Shown here piece by piece: positions 29,287 through 37,147 of a stretch of 64,000 nt of DNA. Made by a program: the position numbers and the translations under genes. The notes beneath the pieces were generated by a model. It was given only the letters and a program-made list of their open reading frames with translations, did not search any database and was not told where the DNA came from. Source of the stretch: Litchfieldella qijiaojingensis (GTDB taxonomy: Bacteria; Pseudomonadota; Gammaproteobacteria; Pseudomonadales; Halomonadaceae); contig NZ_BMXS01000001.1 in assembly GCF_014651875.1 (NCBI RefSeq), positions 310,001 through 374,000 of the forward strand, read 5' to 3'. Each line of letters opens with the position of its first letter. Within the stretch, counting starts at the first letter, position 1.

Positions 29287-29321
29287 GCCCTTCCAGCTTC
29301 AAGCTTATGGCTTCAAGCTCC
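29287..29321. repeat. Degenerate 7-bp repeat, five units
   Basis: Read on the minus strand, consecutive heptads are GGAGCTT, GAAGCCA, TAAGCTT, GAAGCTG and GAAGGGC, all variants of GAAGCNN. The perfect array at 33270-33381 reads GAAGCCC on the same strand, so the two may be related element types. Confidence 0.5.
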
Positions 29322-29331
29322 CTGCAGGGGG

Positions 29332-30921
29332 TCAGTGCTCCCTAGTCGCCGCGAAGCGAATCTCCGGCCAGCGCTCCTGGGTCATCTGCAGATTGACCCG
29401 GGTCGGCGCGATATAGGTCAGGTAACCGCCGCCGTCTAGTGCCACGTTGGTGCTGGCCTTGCGCTTGAATTCCTCGAGTTTCTTGGCGTCGTCGCAGTAG
29501 ATCCAACGTGCAGTATGGACATTCACGGCCTCGTAGACGCAGTCAACCTTGTACTCCTCCTTGAGTCGATGAGCCACCACGTCGAACTGTAGGGCACCCA
29601 CCGCGCCGAGGATCAGGTCGTTGTTGTCCAGCGGCATGAAGACCTGTGTCGCGCCTTCCTCGGAGAGCTGCTGCAGTCCCTTCTGCAACGCCTTCATCTT
29701 CAATGGATCCTTCAAGCGCACACGCTTGAAGAGTTCCGGGGCGAAATGCGGGATACCGGTGAAGCGCATGTCCTCGCCCAGGGTGAAGGTGTCGCCAATC
29801 TGGATGGTGCCATGGTTATGCAGGCCGATGATGTCGCCTGGCCAGGCTTCTTCCACGTGGGTGCGGTCCGAGGCCATGAAGGTCAGGGCATCGGCGATCT
29901 TGACGTCCTTCTTGATCCGCACGTGACGCATCTTCATGTTCTTCTCGTACTTGCCCGAACAGACCCGTAGGAAGGCGATGCGATCGCGGTGGTTGGGGTC
30001 CATGTTGGCCTGGATCTTGAAGACGAAGCCGCTGAAACGCTCGTCGTTGGCCCCCACTTCCCGGACATCGGTCTCGCGTGGCTGGGGTGCCGGGGCGTAT
30101 TCGACGAAACCGTCAAGCATCTCGCGCACACCGAAGTTGCCCAAGGCGGTACCGAAATAGACCGGAGTCAATTCGCCGCGCCGGTAGGCCTCGAGATCGA
30201 AGGCATGCGAAGCTCCGCGTACCAGATCCACCTCCATGCGCAGCTCCTCGGCTTGGTCGGCCCCCAACACTTCGTCCACCTCGGGGTTGTCGAGCCCTTC
30301 GATACGCTTGTCTTCGGGGATGCGGTCGCCCTGGCCCTGGGTGTAGAGGTGAATGACATCGTTGTAGAGGTGATAAACGCCCTTGAAGTGACGCCCCATC
30401 CCGATCGGCCAAGTCATCGGCGCGCACTGGATGTCGAGTACCGTCTCGACCTCGTCCATGACTTCAATGGGATCACGAGTATCGCGATCCAGCTTGTTGA
30501 TGAAGGTCAGGATCGGCGTGGTCCGTAGTCGGCAGACATTCATTAGCTTGATGGTGCGTTCCTCGACGCCCTTGGCGGCATCGATGACCATCAGCGCCGA
30601 ATCGACAGCGGTGAGCGTGCGGTAGGTATCCTCGGAGAAGTCGGCATGCCCCGGCGTGTCGAGCAGGTTGACGATGCGCCCCTTGTAAGGGAACTGCATC
30701 ACCGAGGTAGTGACAGAGATCCCGCGCTCCTGCTCCATCTTCATCCAATCGGAGGTAGCATGGCGATCGGCACGCTTGCTCTTGACCGACCCCGCCAACT
30801 GGATGGCGTTACCGAACAACAGCATCTTCTCGGTGATGGTGGTCTTGCCCGCATCGGGGTGCGAAATGATGGCAAAGGTTCTTCTGAGCCCGACTTCCCG
30901 GGCCAACGGTGACTCTGACAT
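29332..30921 (-). CDS. prfC: Peptide chain release factor 3 (RF3)
   Basis: RF3 is the GTPase that recycles RF1/RF2 from the ribosome. The 529-residue protein has the G1 loop [10 protein letters not shown]3 [11 protein letters not shown] and G4 NKLDRD motifs, followed by domain II/III typical of RF3. No strong Shine-Dalgarno precedes the start at 30921. Confidence 0.96.
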   Translation of the reverse strand: MSESPLAREVGLRRTFAIISHPDAGKTTITEKMLLFGNAIQLAGSVKSKRADRHATSDWMKMEQERGISVTTSVMQFPYKGRIVNLLDTPGHADFSEDTYRTLTAVDSALMVIDAAKGVEERTIKLMNVCRLRTTPILTFINKLDRDTRDPIEVMDEVETVLDIQCAPMTWPIGMGRHFKGVYHLYNDVIHLYTQGQGDRIPEDKRIEGLDNPEVDEVLGADQAEELRMEVDLVRGASHAFDLEAYRRGELTPVYFGTALGNFGVREMLDGFVEYAPAPQPRETDVREVGANDERFSGFVFKIQANMDPNHRDRIAFLRVCSGKYEKNMKMRHVRIKKDVKIADALTFMASDRTHVEEAWPGDIIGLHNHGTIQIGDTFTLGEDMRFTGIPHFAPELFKRVRLKDPLKMKALQKGLQQLSEEGATQVFMPLDNNDLILGAVGALQFDVVAHRLKEEYKVDCVYEAVNVHTARWIYCDDAKKLEEFKRKASTNVALDGGGYLTYIAPTRVNLQMTQERWPEIRFAATREH

Positions 30922-30944
30922 GTAGGGTGTTCACGACGTCTGCA

Positions 30945-30981
30945 GCGGCCGATGGCCGGATGAAAAACATCCATTGGCCGC
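30945..30981. other. Long inverted repeat upstream of prfC
   Basis: The arms GCGGCCGATGG and CCATTGGCCGC pair over 11 positions with one G-T wobble; the inner GGATG and CATCC around AAAAA form an alternative stem. It lies between the 87-residue hypothetical gene and prfC on the minus strand. It could be a terminator of the upstream gene or a prfC leader structure. Confidence 0.45.
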
Positions 30982-31052
30982 AAATGGGTTGAAGTGGCAG
31001 CAATTCTACGGCTTTGAGCGGGTGTCGTGTAGGCCCCGAGCGATGGAAAACA

Positions 31053-31316
31053 TCAGCGCTCGCGTCGATAGAGAACGCCATCCTTCTCCAGTTCCACGAC
31101 GTAAGCAAAGGATTCCATGACTCCGTTGAGGTCACCCGGCTCGCCATGGCTTCCGTCCAGCAGCGACTCGGGAATCACCTTCACTCCGGTTCCGGTCACA
31201 TACTGGATACGGGCAGGATAATGCGTGCCGTCATGATCGATAACGATATGCTCTCCCGCAATGCAATGCCTGAGCTTGTCGAAGAACACCTCATCGCTCA
31301 CCGTTTCCGTACGCAT
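31053..31316 (-). CDS. Hypothetical protein, 87 residues
   Basis: The protein begins MRTETVSDEVFFDKLRHC and is acidic, with no membrane segment. It was not recognised. The segment AGEHIVIDHDGTHYPARIQYVTGTGVKVIPE looks like small beta strands. The ATG at 31316 has gggggt upstream; the frame is open further but would run into the divergent regB promoter. It is divergent from regB. Confidence 0.6.
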   Translation of the reverse strand: MRTETVSDEVFFDKLRHCIAGEHIVIDHDGTHYPARIQYVTGTGVKVIPESLLDGSHGEPGDLNGVMESFAYVVELEKDGVLYRRER

Positions 31317-31450
31317 GGTAACCCCCCATCCGTCGCCAGTGGTTATATCGAGTCTAGGACCGCCCCTCGGGATCGGCAACCAAAGGGCCGTGGAGCTGAG
31401 CATCGAGAACGCATCGGGTATCATGATGGACAACAGATTATGGAGTAACC

Positions 31451-32725
31451 ATGCATCCAGCCCTGCCCCTGCCATTGTCGACACCCAATCGCAATCTGGT
31501 GCGCCTGACGATCGTACGCGGCATCACCTGGACCGGCTTTCTCGCCGCCATCATCTTTGGCATCGAGGTCCTCGGTTTCCAGTTGCGCGTACTACCGGTA
31601 ATCAGCGTGATCGTTGCCATGGGGCTGGTCAACGTGACCACCTGGTGGCGTCTGGGTCGGCCTCGTGCCGTCACGGATACCGAATACTTGCTGCACCTTC
31701 TCGCCGATATCGCCGGGCTGACGCTGCTGTTCTACTACACAGGGGGCTCCACCAACCCTTTCATCACCTATTATCTGGTGCCGGTGACCATCGCCGCCGC
31801 CACCCTGCCTTGGCTGTATGCCTGGATCATCGCCAGTGCCGCCATGGCCGGCTATACCTTCCTGATGCTGCTCTACGAGCCAGTGCCACAACTAAGCCAT
31901 GGAGTGCTCGTCGGCTCCATCAGTCTGCACGTACTGGGCATGTGGCTGAATTTCGGTCTGTCGGCGGGACTGGTGACCTTCTTCATATACAAAATGGCGC
32001 ATGCCCTACGACGGCGCGACCAGACGCTGTCACGCACCCGCGAGACCGCCTTGCGCAACGAACAGGTTCTGGCCGTCGCAACCCAAGCCGCGGGTACCGC
32101 TCACGAGTTGGGCACCCCACTTTCCACCATGGCGGTGTTGCTCAAGGAAATGCGCCGAGATGCCACCGGGGATTCGCCTTTGCGTGAGGATATCGACCTC
32201 CTGCGCGCCCAGGTCGATATCTGCAAATCCCGCCTGCAACACCTGGTCGCCAATGCCGATCGACGGCGTTTGGCAGAACCCGAGATCAAGACCGCCGAAA
32301 CGTGGCTCGGTGAAGTGATACAACGCTGGCTGGTGCTGCGCCCGGATGTCAGCCATCGTTTCGATATCGCCGAACGCCGGGGGATGCCTTGCCTCGCCGT
32401 GGACGCCACCTTGGATCAGGCATTGATGAACCTGCTCAACAATGCCGCCGACGCCAATCCGGAAAATATCGTCATCAACCTGGATTGGGATGCCGAACTG
32501 GTCATCATTGATATTCGCGACCATGGACCGGGCGTGGCCATGTCGATCGCCGACCAACTCGGCGATACCTTCGTTTCCACCAAGACCAAGGGCATGGGTA
32601 TCGGACTGTTCCTGACCCATGCCACCATCAACCGTTTCGGCGGTGGCGTCAGCCTCTACAATCATGAGGAAGGGGGCACCCTGACCGAAGTGAAACTGCC
32701 GCGGCACGATGCCAATCGGAGTTGA
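31451..32725 (+). CDS. regB: Redox sensor histidine kinase RegB/PrrB/RoxS family
   Basis: This global redox sensor has a six-helix membrane domain (about 20-185) that includes the family motif GGSTNPF, implicated in quinone sensing, then the H-box AAGTAHELGTPLSTM with phosphorylatable His, a cysteine in QVDICKSRLQHL at the position of the RegB redox cysteine, and a C-terminal HATPase domain ending GIGLFLTHATINRFGG. It partners with RegA directly downstream (8-nt gap). The start follows tggag. Confidence 0.9.
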   Translation: MHPALPLPLSTPNRNLVRLTIVRGITWTGFLAAIIFGIEVLGFQLRVLPVISVIVAMGLVNVTTWWRLGRPRAVTDTEYLLHLLADIAGLTLLFYYTGGSTNPFITYYLVPVTIAAATLPWLYAWIIASAAMAGYTFLMLLYEPVPQLSHGVLVGSISLHVLGMWLNFGLSAGLVTFFIYKMAHALRRRDQTLSRTRETALRNEQVLAVATQAAGTAHELGTPLSTMAVLLKEMRRDATGDSPLREDIDLLRAQVDICKSRLQHLVANADRRRLAEPEIKTAETWLGEVIQRWLVLRPDVSHRFDIAERRGMPCLAVDATLDQALMNLLNNAADANPENIVINLDWDAELVIIDIRDHGPGVAMSIADQLGDTFVSTKTKGMGIGLFLTHATINRFGGGVSLYNHEEGGTLTEVKLPRHDANRS

Positions 32726-32732
32726 AACCACC

Positions 32733-33269
32733 ATGCAAGACAACCAACGCCTACTGATTGTCGACGACGACGAAATGTTCTGTCATGTCATGCAACGCGC
32801 CATGATGAGGCGTGGCTTCGAGGTCATGGTCGCGGTCAATGCCGAGGAAGCCCTGATGCTGGCCCGTCAGACCCCTCCCGCCATTGCGACTCTCGACCTC
32901 AAGCTCGAACACAGCTCGGGGCTCAAGTTGCTGCCTGAGTTGCTGGCCGTCGCTCCCGACTGCCGGGTAGTCGTCTTGACTGGTTATTCGAGCATCGCCA
33001 CCGCTGTGGAAGCCATCAAGCTCGGCGCTGTCAACTATCTGTGCAAGCCCGCCGATGCCGACGAAATCCTCGCCGCGCTCGACAGGCAGGCCGGCGACCC
33101 CGACACCGAAGTCGCCGACAACCCGCCGTCGATCAATCGCGTAACCTGGGAGCATATCCAGAAGGTGCTGCAGGAACACGACGGCAATATCTCCGCCACC
33201 GCGCGTGCGCTGGGTATGCACCGCCGCACCCTGCAACGCAAGCTGCAGAAGCGGCCGGTGAGGCGCTGA
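32733..33269 (+). CDS. regA: Response regulator RegA/PrrA/RoxR family
   Basis: The receiver domain contains the acidic pocket DDDE near residue 11, the phosphoacceptor aspartate in ATLDLKLEHSSG and the conserved lysine in LCKPAD. A Fis-type helix-turn-helix at the C-terminus (GNISATARALGMHRRTLQRK) binds DNA. In relatives this pair controls respiration and energy genes. The ATG at 32733 is chosen over an in-frame one inside regB. The stop is followed at once by the heptamer array. Confidence 0.92.
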   Translation: MQDNQRLLIVDDDEMFCHVMQRAMMRRGFEVMVAVNAEEALMLARQTPPAIATLDLKLEHSSGLKLLPELLAVAPDCRVVVLTGYSSIATAVEAIKLGAVNYLCKPADADEILAALDRQAGDPDTEVADNPPSINRVTWEHIQKVLQEHDGNISATARALGMHRRTLQRKLQKRPVRR

Positions 33270-33381
33270 CTTCGGGCTTCGGGCTTCGGGCTTCGGGCTT
33301 CGGGCTTCGGGCTTCGGGCTTCGGGCTTCGGGCTTCGGGCTTCGGGCTTCGGGCTTCGGGCTTCGGGCTTCGGGCTTCGGG
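33270..33381 (+). repeat. Perfect tandem array, 16 copies of CTTCGGG
   Basis: Exactly 112 bp of uninterrupted 7-bp units begin on the base after the regA stop codon. On the plus strand it gives GGG runs every 7 bases (GGG-CTTC-GGG), which fits the sequence rule for G-quadruplexes. It lies in the 189-bp gap between convergent regA and hbdH. The open frames through it are artefacts of the repeat. Confidence 0.97.
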
Positions 33382-33458
33382 CAGCAGTGTTCTTATCTTC
33401 CGACATGCAATCAACTGCCCGCAGCTCGTCACCCGTGGCTCGTTTCCAGCGCGCAGCG

Positions 33459-34235
33459 CTACTGTGCCGTCCAGCCCAGATCGATATTCCAACTCGAGCC
33501 GGTTACCGCCCCAGCCGCGTCCGAGGCCAGATAGCCAGCCAACGAGGCCACTTCCGAAGGATCGATCAGGCGTTTGATGGCGGCATTCTTGAGCATGATC
33601 TGTTCGATCACGTCCTGCTCTTTCATGCCATGCATGCGAGCCTGGTCGGCGATCTGGTTGTCGACCAGTGGCGTTTTCACGTAAGCGGGGCAGATCGCAT
33701 TGACGGTAATGCCATGGGCACCGCCTTCCAGCGCTGCCGTCTTGGTCAGCCCGATCATGCCGTGCTTGGCGCTGATATAAGCAGCCTTGCCAGGAGACGC
33801 CACCTGCGCATGCACCGACGCAATATTGACGATGCGCCCCCAACCGGCCTTGCGCATATGCGGCCAAGCCGCTTGAGTCAGCAAAAACGGCGCGGTCAGC
33901 ATCAGGTCAAGAATCTGGCGCCACTTGTCCTCGGGAAACTCCTCGATGTTCGCCACATGCTGGATCCCGGCATTGTTGACCAGGATATCGAGATGTCCGA
34001 AGCGCTTGACCGCCTCGGCCACCGCGGCTCGACAAGCATCGGCCTCGGTCAGGTCGGCCTGAAAGAAAGCCGCTCCCGCGGCATCGGCCTTGGCCTCGCC
34101 GGCCGCGTTGAAATCCACCGCCAGCACTTGATGTCCCTGCTGGCAGAAATGCTTGACCACGGCCTCACCGATACCGCTGGTGGTTCCCGTCACCAAGGCC
34201 ACGCGGGGCGTGGCCGGTTGAGATGTGGGGCTCAT
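33459..34235 (-). CDS. hbdH: D-3-hydroxybutyrate dehydrogenase
   Basis: This 258-residue SDR has TGTTSGIG at about 16-23, NNAG, the catalytic serine and YISAKHG (Tyr/Lys). The segments YVKTPLVDNQIADQA and MLKNAAIKRLI are typical of 3-hydroxybutyrate dehydrogenases, which oxidise the PHB monomer to acetoacetate. An acetoacetyl-CoA synthetase lies 4.6 kb away and would take the next step. The start follows aggag. Confidence 0.88.
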   Translation of the reverse strand: MSPTSQPATPRVALVTGTTSGIGEAVVKHFCQQGHQVLAVDFNAAGEAKADAAGAAFFQADLTEADACRAAVAEAVKRFGHLDILVNNAGIQHVANIEEFPEDKWRQILDLMLTAPFLLTQAAWPHMRKAGWGRIVNIASVHAQVASPGKAAYISAKHGMIGLTKTAALEGGAHGITVNAICPAYVKTPLVDNQIADQARMHGMKEQDVIEQIMLKNAAIKRLIDPSEVASLAGYLASDAAGAVTGSSWNIDLGWTAQ

Positions 34236-34300
34236 CGTTCGCTCCTGAAAATCACAGTGCTCGGTGAAACATCAGCATAAGCCCATGGAGGGGACCGACG

Positions 34301-34759
34301 CTACCGAGCGGACGGTGCCTTCCCTTGCGAATCGTCAACGGCAGGCGTCATGACCCGATCCAGTAGCTGCTGCGCCAGCCGATTGGCTTCCTGCAACGTC
34401 TCCAGATCGCGCAGATCGTCGAGCAGCGGACACCGCCACAGCCATACCCGGTCATCCACCCGCTCGGCCTGGAAGGGATAGCGACCTCCCGGCAACTCGA
34501 TCACGCGCCGCTCCCCCTCGCTGGGCATTGTTTCTCCCTCGGGCGGCACGATGGCCAGCGAAAGCGAAATCGGTGTCAACAGCGTTCCGACCAGTGCTCC
34601 CGTGGCTTCGCTGCCGGGTAGGGGCTGGAAACACAGGGCATCCACGGTCAAGCAAGGATTGCGCTGCGGAGACTGCTCCATCGTCCGGGCATGACGGTGC
34701 TCATAGCAACGCGCCAGATGTTGCAGGCGAGCGTATTGTTCGACACCGAGAGCCTGCAT
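34301..34759 (-). CDS. HybE-like ([NiFe]-hydrogenase chaperone family) orphan protein
   Basis: The central part, NPCLTVDALCFQPLPGSEATG then LVGTLLTPISLSLAIVP, and the later ELPGGRYPF to WLWRCPLLDDL segments resemble the HybE/HupJ family that assists hydrogenase assembly. No hydrogenase gene is in the window. The ATG at 34759 has ggag eight bases upstream; an ATG at 34777 is possible. Function outside hydrogenase maturation is unknown. The family call is from pattern memory and needs a profile search. Confidence 0.55.
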   Translation of the reverse strand: MQALGVEQYARLQHLARCYEHRHARTMEQSPQRNPCLTVDALCFQPLPGSEATGALVGTLLTPISLSLAIVPPEGETMPSEGERRVIELPGGRYPFQAERVDDRVWLWRCPLLDDLRDLETLQEANRLAQQLLDRVMTPAVDDSQGKAPSAR

Positions 34760-34882
34760 GAGATCGTCTCCAAACATATCATCGGGGCATCCAGTATAGA
34801 GAGGATCCGCCTGCCATGGACAGATGCTGTTAGACTGGAAGTCAGCCCCATTCTCAATCGTCAACCCCTACAAGGAGAGCCC

Positions 34883-35695
34883 ATGTCACTCGCCGATCGT
34901 CTCGAAGAGGCCGTCGACATCGCTCACCGAGCAGGTCGCACCATTCGCGAAGCCCGTGCCAACCAGGATTTCCAGCAGCACTACAAGAAAGGCAGCGAAC
35001 TGGTTACCGACACCGACGTAGCCGTGGATACCCTGATTGCCGAGTCGCTCGAGCAACGATTCCCCGGCGAGCCACGTCTGACCGAGGAACTAACGCCGGA
35101 CCGTGACGACTTCGACCTTCACGACACTCTTTGGGTGGTCGACCCCATCGATGGCACCGTCAACTTCGCCCATGGCTTGCCGCATGTGGCAGTGTCCATC
35201 GCCTGGGTGAAAAACGGCCACACGGAACTCGGTGTCGTCCACGCCCCCTTTCTCAACGAGACGTTCACCGCCTTGCGTGGCTCGGGGGCTTATCGCAATG
35301 GTGAGCGTATCCGTGCCAGCCGCGCCACCAGCCTGGCTCGCAGTCTGGTGGCCACCGGCTTTCCCTACAATCGCGATAGCCGTCCCCCTCTGCTGCGTCG
35401 CGTGTCCGCGGTTTTAATGCACTGCCAGGATATCCGCCGCAACGGCGCCGCCGCACTGGACTTGTGCGATGTCGCCTGCGGTCGACTGGACGCCTATTAC
35501 GAAAGCGTCTCACCTTGGGACTTCGCCGCCGGCTTGCTGATCGCCCGCGAGGCAGGCGCGCGAACGGGCCACCTCTACCCCTGTCCCAGCGGAATCCCAG
35601 AGGATCTCTATGGCGAGAACATCATCGTCACCGCGCCGGACATTCACGGCGAACTCACGGAACTGCTGCAACGCGCCGATGAAGACCGGCTATAG
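34883..35695 (+). CDS. Inositol monophosphatase family protein (SuhB-like)
   Basis: This Mg-dependent phosphatase of 270 residues has the family motifs: the glutamate in RLTEELTP, WVVDPIDGTVNFAHGLP (about 84-100) and the C-terminal SPWDFAAGLLIAREAG. It may act on inositol phosphates or other phosphate monoesters. The start at 34883 follows aaggag by 5 bases, so the longer upstream frame is rejected. It is divergent from the HybE-like gene. Confidence 0.9.
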   Translation: MSLADRLEEAVDIAHRAGRTIREARANQDFQQHYKKGSELVTDTDVAVDTLIAESLEQRFPGEPRLTEELTPDRDDFDLHDTLWVVDPIDGTVNFAHGLPHVAVSIAWVKNGHTELGVVHAPFLNETFTALRGSGAYRNGERIRASRATSLARSLVATGFPYNRDSRPPLLRRVSAVLMHCQDIRRNGAAALDLCDVACGRLDAYYESVSPWDFAAGLLIAREAGARTGHLYPCPSGIPEDLYGENIIVTAPDIHGELTELLQRADEDRL

Positions 35696-35818
35696 CAGCA
35701 CGCAATGGAAGGTTTAGTCAGCGCCTATTGGCAAACGGGCCGGCACCGGGAAACAATGGCGCCCAATGCTTATTCATTTCAGACATTCATCATTTTGCTT
35801 TGCAAAGGAGAACGCTTC

Positions 35819-36094
35819 ATGTTCGTCGTGATCTTCGGTCGCCCTGGTTGCCCTTTCTGTGTCCGCGCCAAGGAACTCGCCGACAAGCTGAGCGATACCG
35901 GAGCCATTTCCGGCTACCGCTATGTCGACATCCATGAGGAGGGCATCACCAAGGCCGACATGGAGAAGACCATCGGCAAGCCGGTCGAAACCGTCCCTCA
36001 GATCTTCGTCGACCAGACACATATCGGCGGCTTTACCGAGTTCGACCGCTATGTGCGTGATAACGAATTGATGCCCGAAGGGGCTACCCAGTAA
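35819..36094 (+). CDS. grxA: Glutaredoxin, GrxA family
   Basis: This 91-residue protein has the CPFC active site at residues 11-14 (GRPGCPFCVRAKEL), the cis-proline region ETVPQIFVD and the GGFTEF motif. It reduces disulfides such as that of ribonucleotide reductase using glutathione. The start follows aggagaacgcttc. A strong hairpin lies just after its stop. Confidence 0.94.
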   Translation: MFVVIFGRPGCPFCVRAKELADKLSDTGAISGYRYVDIHEEGITKADMEKTIGKPVETVPQIFVDQTHIGGFTEFDRYVRDNELMPEGATQ

Positions 36095-36106
36095 AGAAGC
36101 CCATGA

Positions 36107-36277
36107 ATGTCGATGCCGCCCTCTCAGGCGGCATCGATGTTTCTATCCCTGACTTCGATCAACAAAGTGGTCGTAGAGGCGACACTACTGTGTCTCGAAG
36201 CCTTGGTGTTCACCGCCGACGAGGAAGCCGAGATTGCAACGGCCAGCCAGCCTCTGTTGGATACCCTCTCGCCGTAA
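36107..36277 (+). CDS. Possible small ORF, 56 residues
   Basis: An open frame from ATG 36107 to TAA 36277 has start codons at 36107, 36113 and 36137 and a fairly GC-rich third position. The translation from 36137 is MFLSLTSINKVVVEATLLCL onward, ending LDTLSP, and is rich in Ala, Leu and Glu. It overlaps the grxA terminator hairpin and has only a weak agaag upstream. It may be chance. Confidence 0.25.
   Translation: MSMPPSQAASMFLSLTSINKVVVEATLLCLEALVFTADEEAEIATASQPLLDTLSP
36111..36136 (+). terminator. Terminator after grxA
   Basis: A perfect 10-bp stem CGATGCCGCC/GGCGGCATCG closes a 6-nt loop and is followed by atgtttctat, a partly T-rich stretch. It lies 17 bases after the grxA stop. Confidence 0.75.
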
Positions 36278-36294
36278 CGTCGCCCTGGCGTTGA

Positions 36295-36311
36295 AAGCCC
36301 CGTCGGGGCTT
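36295..36311. other. Short hairpin before the DUF1338-like gene
   Basis: A 7-bp stem AAGCCCC/GGGGCTT with a 3-nt loop lies about 50 bases upstream of the next gene. It could be a leader structure or a second terminator. Confidence 0.4.
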
Positions 36312-36361
36312 ACTCCTATACTTTCCGGTAATCACACAGGGCGCAGCGGAGAGGGTGTCAC

Positions 36362-37129
36362 ATGCAACGGCAAGAGTTTCTGCAACAGCTGTGGCTCGAC
36401 TATATCCACCAACATCCGGAGCTCGGGGCGCTACGCCTGTGGCCTCTCGACAGCACACCGGAATATCTGGCACTGCTGACGCTCAATCATGGCCCCTTTG
36501 CCGCCGATGCATTGGTTCCAAACTTGTTGCATTTCGGTTATCGCAGCGTCGACCGCTACGCCATGGCCGATCGCGGATTGCTGGTAACCCTGCTGGCCGC
36601 TCCCGACGACGGCGCCTGGCTGGTGCTGGGGGAATTGCAACTCGGCACCCTGACTCGCCAGCCACGGGATTATCTCGAAGCGTTGGTAAGCCAGAGTCCA
36701 CGAGAGAATCGTCACGGGCAGAACCTGTTGACACGCGGCCGCCCTTGGCCTATGCCCGACTGGGCCAGTTTCGAACAGCTACGCAAAGCCCATCCGCTGG
36801 CAGCCTGGCTATCGGTCATGGGTCCTAGGCTGCATCACGCCGGCTTCGACTGCGAGCGCCTTGACAGCGATCTGGTCACTCTCGATCAGCAGATGCAGCA
36901 AGCAGGCCTGAGCGGCAACGCTGACCGGCATCATGGAGTGTTTCCCGTTTCTCCCCTGCTCAACTATCGCTTCTACCCAACTTGCTCGCAACGGCTGCCC
37001 TTCGCTGGCGGCGACGAGCACCGCATTTCCCTCGGTGGCCTAGCCCTGGTGCAAAAGTGTCTGCCAGGCAACCATGAGCGTGCGGCTGAGTTGTTGTTGC
37101 CGCAACATACTCGCTGCGAAATCGTTTAG
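36362..37129 (+). CDS. DUF1338/HglS-like protein, putative
   Basis: This 255-residue soluble protein shows the layout of the DUF1338 (2-oxoadipate dioxygenase HglS-like) family: an N-terminal LWLDYI helix, a histidine in TLNHGPFAADAL where the family has a metal ligand, GYRSVDRYAM, a central NLLTRGRPWPMP and a late AWLSVMGPRLHHAGFD. The match is by pattern only, and the full metal triad was not confirmed, so the catalytic role is open. It converges on the broken MFS gene. Confidence 0.5.
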   Translation: MQRQEFLQQLWLDYIHQHPELGALRLWPLDSTPEYLALLTLNHGPFAADALVPNLLHFGYRSVDRYAMADRGLLVTLLAAPDDGAWLVLGELQLGTLTRQPRDYLEALVSQSPRENRHGQNLLTRGRPWPMPDWASFEQLRKAHPLAAWLSVMGPRLHHAGFDCERLDSDLVTLDQQMQQAGLSGNADRHHGVFPVSPLLNYRFYPTCSQRLPFAGGDEHRISLGGLALVQKCLPGNHERAAELLLPQHTRCEIV

Positions 37130-37147
37130 GTCGTTTCGCGGCCCTCC

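Noticed and set aside
33041-33577. Frames running through the heptamer array and encoding repeated GFGLRAS or SPKPEAR
   Set aside because: A 7-bp repeat without stops is open in all three frames; these frames overlap regA or hbdH and have no start signals.
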